This document shows, in pieces, positions 57,495-64,000 of a DNA stretch of 64,000 bases; the stretch's first letter is position 1; each line of letters opens with the position of its first letter. Both the position numbers and the translations under genes were made by a program. Origin of the DNA: Saturnia japonica (lineage: Eukaryota > Arthropoda > Insecta > Lepidoptera > Saturniidae); contig CM065306.1 of assembly GCA_033032175.1 (NCBI GenBank), positions 10,496,001-10,560,000 on the forward strand. The letters are read 5' to 3'. A model generated the notes under the pieces. That model had not been told where the DNA came from. It saw only the letters and a program-made list of their open reading frames with translations, and did no database searches.

Positions 57495-58380
57495 CAGTCC
57501 AATGGTGAAGGAACAAACTATCCGGTCTATTCGATAATATCTTCAGGACACCATTAGAGCTACCACACAGTCGATTAATCATGGAGCATATTTTTTAACG
57601 AATAATCGCGTAAAAATCTTCAACGCGCGCCTCAGCAAACATCCCTGATGCGCTACAGTACCAAGGCAGCCCAACAATGCTCTGAACACATTATTGTACT
57701 GTATACGCAGAGCATTGTAGGCAAGCTGAGCATATGTGGTCCAGATGTTGCTGGTATAGAAGCACTGACAGTAGGCTTTGAATAGCAATATTTTTACGCT
57801 TGGTGTACAATGGGCAAACCTGCGAACCAGCATATTACCCCTCACCGACAACGCCCTGCGCTCTCTCTCTATGTCTTTGTCATCTTTCATATTATCCGTA
57901 ACGTAGTGCCCGAGATATTTAAACTGCGAAACTCTTACCAAACTGGTGCCGCTAAGACTCACAGATAAGTTACAGTTAATAGCGTTTCCGTGAGGATTAA
58001 ATATCATATATTTACTCTTATTAACATTATATTCAAGGCCAAACATATTAGATAAACTTCACATATTTTCAGTAATTTCCTGAGACCACTGATCGAAGGA
58101 CTTAAAATCACCATGTCGTCAGCATAACTTATATTATTAACACATACTCCATCGATATAGCAACCGACATGCATGCTACCAAGTCTCACGATCAACTCAT
58201 TTATGTACAGATTAAATAAGCTAGGTGATGTTAGGCCCCCCTGTATTACTCCACATTCAAGCTTATATGCTTCAGAAAGAGTTCCAGCCCATCTGATTGG
58301 TATACCAATACTCAAAAACTGATGAAATTTCATTCGGTATTCCTGTGCTCCGTAATTTTTGCCACAAAGCTCTTGATATT
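57495..58380 (-). pseudogene. LINE reverse transcriptase relic with YADD box
   Basis: The minus strand reads LECGVIQGGLTSPSLFNLYI and then GVCVNNISYADDMVILSPSI, the SP-LF and YADD catalytic motifs of a reverse transcriptase. After a frameshift near 58040 it continues with GLEYNVNKSKYMIFNP, then SQFKYLGHYVTDNMKDD and DIERERRALSVRGNMLVRRF. It then reads LFKAYCQCFYTSNIWT and ends INRLCGSSNGVLKILSNRPD after another stop near 57595. It is a 5'-truncated remnant with few lesions, and one of the better preserved LINEs here. Confidence 0.85.
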
Positions 58381-58436
58381 AAAAGAAAAAGGAAATGAAA
58401 TGTCTAAAATTAAAAGAAACTGCTGAATTTCGGTTC

Positions 58437-58855
58437 AAAATTATTCTTTTTTACGATTTTCAAAAGCATTATTGACAATTCTTTATAGCCTATCATGGGA
58501 TGATTTATACTTCCCGTGTACAAAATTTTGTGAAATCGGTTAAGAATTTTTTTATCTTAATTTTTTTTACCTTTTCAATAATTATTATTGACAATTGTTA
58601 TAGCCTATCAATTATGAAATGACGTAAGCCCCCTTGTACAAATAATACTTTACGAAATTGAAAAAAAAAGAATAAAATTTTAATCAATTCTCAACCGTTT
58701 CTGATCAAATTTTGTATACGGGAAGTATATCATTCCTCAATATATATACATAGACTATAATGTAAATTATCAATAATATCAGTAGAAATATAATTTGGGA
58801 TGAAAATAATTACTGCGTAATAAACGCACGCGGAGCCGCGGGCACCTCGTTAATT
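58437..58855. mobile_element. Helitron family A inverted composite
   Basis: Two minus-oriented units (TATTGACAATTCTTTATAGC and TATTGACAATTGTTATAGCC) are followed from about 58676 by a plus-oriented unit (TTCTCAACCGTTTCTGATCA, AATTTTGTATACGGGAAGT). That unit leads to the 3' end GCGGAGCCGCGGGCACCTCG. The opposed orientations make an internal inverted repeat. Confidence 0.7.
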
Positions 58856-59089
58856 ATCTATATGAGGAAAAATCAGCAATATTTTTAATTTTGATTCTTT
58901 ATCTATACTGTACTCGCAATACGCGGAAACTATTGAATAGATTTAAATATAAATTAACGTATGAGTAGATTATTGAATACTCGATATCAAATTTCCCAAG
59001 GTAGGTAACTATAACAAAAATAATGTTACGGATAACAGCTGGCTAGTTAGCAGTCGTAGTAAAGGTTTACATCTAATGTGGCTGCAACA
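58856..59089. other. AT-rich DNA, no gene
   Basis: No gene was recognised. Confidence 0.3.
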
Positions 59090-59345
59090 TTATGACAAGA
59101 AACAGAAATGTTGTGTGCGCAATGTGACCTTGCGCGTGACATTGACGCGACGCGATGCGAGGCGGACGCTTCCTGTTATCTCATTTGCGATACTCCTCGA
59201 CACTCGCGACCGGCATTAATCACTATAGGAACAAAGAATGTCCACTCACGGCAATTGTAATTAACACGCGTCGGCCTTGACGGTATCATTATCTCCACAG
59301 CGGTCACCATACCATACCACGTCACAATGGACTTTATTAACTAGG
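59090..59345. other. GC island with AAGGTCA motif
   Basis: GTGACCTTGCGCGTGACATT with TGACCTTG at 59125-59132, then GACGCGACGCGATGCGAGGC and ACACGCGTCGGCC. No ORF or repeat relative was recognised. It is a candidate regulatory element. Confidence 0.4.
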
Positions 59346-59718
59346 TACCTACAGCTGGATTTAAACTGGAATGTTTACCTCGGTCATTGTTTCAATTATT
59401 TATATTGTTTATGTTGATCTGCGAAGACTAGGAAGTATACATTTTTATTCATTCATTTTACAATCATACCACAAATTGTTTATTATACTGAAGGAGTTCA
59501 TGTTTATATGTAATATTATGTAGTATCTTAAGTGACAATAGACTATCTGAGCCTTTTTTAAAGGAGGTCTTAAATAATTAATTATTATCCGAATAGAGGA
59601 AAAAAAAATACTTTTTTGGAACCTAGAAAAACTTCAAAGTTTTATTTTAAAAGTTTACTTTTCGTAAACAGGCGAGAACGCGGTCAGTAATATTAGTCTA
59701 TATAATTATTATCTCTGC
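59346..59718. other. AT-rich DNA, no gene
   Basis: No gene was recognised. Confidence 0.3.
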
Positions 59719-59884
59719 TGTGACGTCATATGGGTCGAAAACCAACATTTGACATTTAGCAAACGTTCATTACTATAAAAATCTCGATACTTTTTATGTC
59801 ATATATGTCAATGTCGCAGCACAGACTACATAGTGAATTTTACAGATCCGTCATGAAATTTGCTTAGAAACCTATGACGTCACA
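59719..59884. repeat. small inverted-repeat element with TGACGTCA ends
   Basis: TGTGACGTCATATGG at 59719-59733 and CCTATGACGTCACA at 59871-59884 are inverted copies flanking about 140 bp that includes TGTCATATATGTCA. It fits a short MITE. TGACGTCA is also the CRE site. Confidence 0.5.
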
Positions 59885-61134
59885 ATTTCAGAGAACAAAA
59901 TAAAAATTAAAAAACACAAGTTTTAAATTGAAAATATGTAGCCATTATACACTTTTGATATCTGAAATAGATGAATATTGGTTTCTTAAGTAAAATACTA
60001 CAGAAAATGTTTATTTAAGGCGCCGAATTTGATATTCGTGTCAAATAATCTAATTGGTTAGGGTTTTCGTTAATTAAACCCATATTTTACGTATAACAAA
60101 CACCTTTTGTTATTGGATGGGTTATTACAATTATTTTGGTAGGTATCTTATTTTGAAAGAATGTAGTAAGATAAAAAATTTTTATAGTCATACAGTTATG
60201 GTGTCAAAAGTAATGGGACAACAGTAGAGTCTTGATCAATTATATATTAGAATACATAACATATTTTGGTATCAAACTAGAGTATTATTAGACTAATATA
60301 GTATTATATAAACAATAGAACACAGTATTACAACTAATCTTTTCTTTAATGTGGTTGCAAAATATTAAGGAAGAGACACGACGCGCGACATTTTCTTTAC
60401 TGTCAAGCGACTGCTCGAGCTATAATATGAAACTGAATTAATTTCGGTAGGTAATGTAGGTATAACAACAAACAATGAATGTATTGTCCTGTAATAAGGA
60501 AAAGGGTTTAATAATATTTAAAAATATCATCGACGCAATCAGATATCATCGTCATCATAAACAATCATACGATCAATTACTGACTTAAAAAAATGTAATG
60601 TACTTGATGATAGTAATAATATATATTATATATATATATATATAGTATAGGTATAAAAGAAAGTCGCTCCCCACGTTTGTCTGTATGTTCGCTTACCTCT
60701 TCTAAACCACGCAATAGATCTTTATATGGTTTTCACTGCCATTTAGGGAATTTTCTACGGAAGGTTTATACAAAAACGTAATCAAACCGTCAATAAATTG
60801 AATTTCGAGCGCTTACATGGCTTACGCTGGACAAACCTTATGAGATACATATATGAAAATAATGCACTAAATAATTGTAGTCCTTCAAATACCACAGAAA
60901 AGTGCGATGGTATATGACTATCTCCTAAGGTTAACTCATAGTTACCATTTTCGTTTTAAAAATATTGATTAAAAATATCAGATTATGTGTAAAGCTCTTT
61001 TCTCCAATTCAGTATTAATTCTTATCCACATAAATATATTAGTTACCTTAAGTATTTAATGTAGATTAATATTGCCCTGTACGTAATATCATTCAAATAA
61101 ATACCATAAAAGATATCAAAGATTCAAAATAAGT
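59885..61134. other. AT-rich DNA, no gene
   Basis: No gene was recognised. A TA microsatellite lies at about 60619-60645. Confidence 0.35.
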
Positions 61135-61265
61135 TTTACTTAAATCCGGACATGCAAACAGACAGACAAAAAAATTTAATGTCATATTCGTGATCAGTGT
61201 CGTTCATATAGTATGCCTATCGGGAAATTTGGACAAAAATGTTATTGTACAGACAGAACTACAGA
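61135..61265 (-). mobile_element. Helitron family A, 5' end
   Basis: The minus-strand 5' end A|TCTGTAGTTCTGTCTGTAC is at 61265. The interior matches 28680-28797 and 34600-34718. The rest is lost. Confidence 0.65.
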
Positions 61266-61470
61266 TTAATTAATATAGATTCCATACCTAAGGGTGTGAA
61301 AGATGGGAACTCTATAGGTATCACTAGCACATTACCGACCTTAAACCCCCCTTCAAGGAGCACTGGAAACTTAGCTCATCGCAGGAACACAACACAAAGT
61401 TATTAAGCTGCGTTCTTCTGTATGGTGGACATATTTCAACAGTCGGACTGACCCAAGTAGAAAGAAGTCT
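61266..61470 (-). mobile_element. dispersed retroelement-like repeat, copy 3
   Basis: On the minus strand CTACTTGGGTCAGTCCGACT, then AACTTTGTGTTGTGTTCC and TAAGGTCGGTAATGTGCTAG, align with 1985-2130. The tail portion is diverged or replaced. Confidence 0.6.
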
Positions 61471-61490
61471 TCAGAAAAAATTATCTGTTA

Positions 61491-61855
61491 CTAACTGTGC
61501 CCGCAGCTCCGCGCGCGTGGACTACAGAATGCTATTGAATGGTTATTCTGGGTGATGCTTAGAAGACAGATATAAGCCCTCGCAGACTTTTTTGTAGGTA
61601 TTTTAAGATCTACAATTATGCTATACATAAATTTTATATATCTCTTATGGATTATAAAGCGTAAGCCATTTAATGGCCCTAAAAGCGTTGTTTTACCGAA
61701 TTGATTTTTGTTTGCGTGACAGCCTAATTCTTTTTCTATAATCAAAGTAAAAACATCAACCAACTGCCAGTGAAAGTACCATCAACATCAGTCCAACCAT
61801 TTCGGAGATTACCCGGAACAAACAGACAGACGGACAAAAATTTTAAAAATTGTTT
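61491..61855 (-). mobile_element. Helitron family D, near-complete
   Basis: The minus-strand 3' end is CGCGCGGAGCTGCGGGCACA followed by GTTAG at 61491-61495. The 5' region has TTTTTGTCCGTCTGTCTGTT near 61850. The interior is shared with 10621-10995 and 62539-62790. A 90-codon minus frame inside is an incidental reading of Helitron DNA. Confidence 0.7.
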
Positions 61856-62538
61856 TTTTTTTTGTTATAAATATCATTTTTACATTTAGTAGCTGCTTTA
61901 GTTTTGCAGCAGCTGTAAACTGAATAGACTAGAGACCGATTTCAAGAAAGATTAGGTTCAGAGCTCTAAACCGACGAAAGTGCGTGAAAAGATTGATGAA
62001 GCGAAAGAGGTATGTCAGAATCGTAGAAAGTGCGAAGGCGTGATCTCTGCCTACCCCGCTGGGAGAGAGCCGTGATATATGATAATGATGAAGACAAACA
62101 GACTTCAATTTTATTATTTGTGTGTATAGAGTACCCATAGATAGATTAATATAGGTTCAATTATGCAATGAAAATGGTCGTGCTATTAAAATCATTGCAA
62201 CATTTCTGGAAATTGCATGAAACTCGTGCATTGAAGGTAACGGTATGAACCGGGGAATTGAAATAATGTAGGTACAGACGTACAGGGCAAGAGAAACGTC
62301 ACAGAAACGAGTGCGCACTGACCACGGCATAAACATGTTTACCGGCCACGGCATGTGCTCACAAAGTTCAAGGCCCTCGCTGACGACTGTCTGACTGTCT
62401 GTGTAGGAAGGTACTAAACGAGATCAGGTATTTTAATTGTTATTAATTTTATTAGGAAAATATAACTTGGCATGATTTACTTTGTCATTTAATACGTTTG
62501 AAGTCTTCTTAAAGTTGATATACAGACTTTATTAAATA
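61856..62538. other. anonymous DNA, no gene
   Basis: No gene was recognised. Short minus frames lack domains. Confidence 0.35.
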
Positions 62539-62790
62539 CTAGCTGTGGCCGTGGCTTCGCTCACGTGGACTACAGAGAGCCCGCACGAATCTTGTTTCCC
62601 CGCTTCCGGCTCTTTTAAAGACAAAAATGCTTATTGTGGGTGTTCCTTATAAGATAGATATATACTCTCCCTGACTTTTTTGTAGATCTTATTAGTTTCT
62701 ACAATTATTTAGTAAGTACATTAATTTGCCATATCTCTTATGGTTTACTCAACGTAAGCCATTTAATATATGCATGCATAATAAAAGCAT
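62539..62790 (-). mobile_element. Helitron family D, 3' part
   Basis: The minus-strand end GAGCGAAGCCACGGCCACAG followed by CTAG lies at 62539-62542. It shares TGCTTATTGTGGGTG, CTCTTATGGTTTAC and GTAAGCCATTTAAT with 61491-61855. It ends near ATGCATGCATAA without a clear 5' terminus. Confidence 0.65.
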
Positions 62791-62815
62791 GAAATATACT
62801 ATTTTTTTATCGCAG

Positions 62816-62846
62816 CACAGCAATGTGACGTCACTGGTACCTGATG
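62816..62846 (+). CDS. possible 31-nt exon upstream of WD40 exon
   Basis: A pyrimidine-rich acceptor, TATTTTTTTATCGCAG, precedes 62816, and a donor, GATG|GTGAGC, follows 62846. The only open frame reads HSNVTSLVPDG, which fits the start of a WD40 blade (GH..VTSL). Its phase is compatible with joining to 62981 but not to 62977. The short size makes it tentative. Confidence 0.25.
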
Positions 62847-62976
62847 GTGAGCACAGTGCCATCCAATAACATTGGTGACCGTCGAGGTAACTACAATATA
62901 ATCCATCGCCAGTCATTACTGTCATGCCGGCCTGACAAATATCTTATCACGTTGTTTGAAAGATTCCCTGTTCCAG

Positions 62977-63099
62977 GAAGGAGGTGAAACACTACTTCTT
63001 TCTTCGTGCCGAGAGGGTACCGTAAAGCTGTGGTCCAGTGAACTACAATTTACTACCACTATTAGTGGATTGCAGAACATAATTATTTTCCACTTTTGT
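62977..63099 (+). CDS. possible exon encoding a WD40 repeat
   Basis: The open frame reads EGGETLLLSSCREGTVKLWS and then SELQFTTTISGL. LLSSxREGTVKLW is the classic second half of a WD40 blade (S-x-D-x-T-V-K-L-W, here with R-E in place of R-D). Splice acceptors are available at 62976 (CCCTGTTCCAG) or 62980 (CAGGAAG). The 3' border is uncertain, with GTGTTA or GTTAAG at 63098-63105 as possible donors. The frame stays open to 63225. It lies in DNA not assigned to any transposon, between two Helitrons. It may be an exon of a large WD40 protein such as a KIF21-type kinesin, but the match is from motif only. Confidence 0.4.
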
Positions 63100-63252
63100 G
63101 TTAAGGCATTGATTTACGTATTTCAATTTAGCTTCCGATCTATTATTACTCCCAAATATTACAAATTAGGAAATTCCTGTGAGTCCCGACGCAGGGGCCA
63201 GGGGTTCTACGGAGTGTATCCGTAACGCCTATTAATAATTGCAACATTGGAA

Positions 63253-63728
63253 ATTTATACCAATATTATAAAGAGGAAAGATTTGATTTTTGCTTGTTTT
63301 TTTTATAATGGATAAACTTAAAAACTACTGGACCGATTTTAAAAATTCTTTCAACAATATAAAGCTACAGTTTCAGTTAAATGTATGCCTCATTAGCCTA
63401 GTGGTCGTAAGCGCGACTGCTATGATCGAGGTCCTGGATTCGATTCCCAGGTCGAGCAAAGGTTATTGGGTTTTTCTATGAAATTCTCAGTAGCAGCCCA
63501 GAGTTCGGGTTTGCGCCCGATTAATGGCAATAGGCTCGTCCCCTATTTCATGGGACCTAAAAACATACACGGCGAACTGTGGGCGTATATTATAGTACAC
63601 CTCTGCGTAACCCTTCGGGGATACAGGCGTCATAATATGTATGTTTATATAAAAAATTGCTTACACGGGTGCGTTGGCGATGTTTGTCGTATAAAATTAA
63701 CACGGGTGGAACCGTGGGGTAAAGTTAG
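63253..63728 (+). mobile_element. Helitron family B with SINE insertion
   Basis: The 5' region reads TTATACCAATATTATAAAG followed by AGGAAAGATTTG. The 3' end is ACACGGGTGGAACCGTGGGG followed by AAAGTTAG at 63728, with TTAG in place of CTAG. A tRNA-derived SINE occupies the middle. Both ends have mutated terminal bases, so it is probably old. Confidence 0.65.
63388..63642 (+). mobile_element. tRNA-derived SINE, fourth type
   Basis: CCTCATTAGCCTAGTGGTCG (A box) and CCTGGATTCGATTCCCAGGT (B box) with tRNA-like spacing head this element. The body has CAGTAGCAGCCCAGAGTTCG and CCCTTCGGGGATACAGGCGT, ending near ATATGTATG. ATGTATG also occurs just before the head and could be a target duplication. 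It lies inside the Helitron at 63253. Confidence 0.75.
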
Positions 63729-64000
63729 TACATTATAAAAGTGCTTTATTTTATGTGTGGTGGACAAGTAGCAAGCAAAGCAACTAATGTGAAACTTCAT
63801 ACATACCTACCTATACATATGTAACGACTTAGGGTGCTCCTGTGCACTAGTATATTATTCAAATAATTTTATTACATCAGTTATAGCAGTCAAAAAGCCC
63901 TTGAAACGTTTTGAAAACTGAAAACATTTTATTAATTCATTATTGTTTCTTGATATAAGAATAAGATTGAATCTAAATAATAAAACATGACACGAGTACA

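Noticed and set aside
61491..61763. 90-codon minus-strand frame
   Set aside because: Lies wholly inside a family D Helitron and its first bases are the Helitron 3' terminal motif.
1..64000. CRISPR arrays, operons or bacterial-type systems
   Set aside because: No regularly spaced identical repeats with unique spacers, no long prokaryotic ORFs; content is eukaryotic transposons.

Overview
The window is AT-rich eukaryotic DNA with no intact, confidently recognisable host gene. The abundance of Helitron-type elements whose 3' ends read like GCGGAGCCGCGGGCACAGCTAG|T, several tRNA-derived SINE types, decayed non-LTR retrotransposons and mariner and hAT relics is typical of a butterfly or moth (Lepidoptera). 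Species and gene context cannot be fixed from the sequence. The stretch reads as intergenic or intronic DNA shaped mainly by transposable elements.

Layout. 0-5 kb: a LINE reverse-transcriptase tail, a mariner end, a SINE and two GC-rich patches. 5.4-8.2 kb: a 564-bp foldback element, a tandem array of Helitron ends, a second hairpin and a full SINE. 8.2-15 kb: mostly anonymous DNA with one GC island at 13.2-13.4 kb. 15.8-20.7 kb: a nested complex in which a decayed hAT (ZBED/BED-finger type) transposase lies inside a Helitron, followed by a LINE reading frame split by two further Helitrons. 21-30 kb: a GC-rich LINE-related block, a Helitron carrying a small open frame, a complete 984-bp Helitron, a SINE and more GC islands. 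32-37.7 kb: two LINE relics and an internally deleted mariner with both ends. 39.4-40.4 kb: a Helitron with an embedded hAT miniature element, then a SINE. 41-43.9 kb: two inverted-repeat elements and a decayed mariner. 48-50.9 kb: a mariner C-terminus and a LINE interrupted by Helitron pieces. 53.6-58.9 kb: two long LINE relics, an 83-bp-arm inverted repeat and Helitron pieces. 59-64 kb: a GC island, further Helitrons and a possible WD40-repeat exon at about 63.0 kb.

The only sequence that looks like cellular protein-coding DNA is that WD40-like exon (with a possible 31-nt exon before it). Every transposase or reverse transcriptase seen is broken by stops, frameshifts, deletions or insertions, so nothing here looks able to move by itself. 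The most informative features are nested insertions that give relative ages, inverted-repeat elements able to form long RNA hairpins, and regularly recurring GC-rich islands of unknown function.
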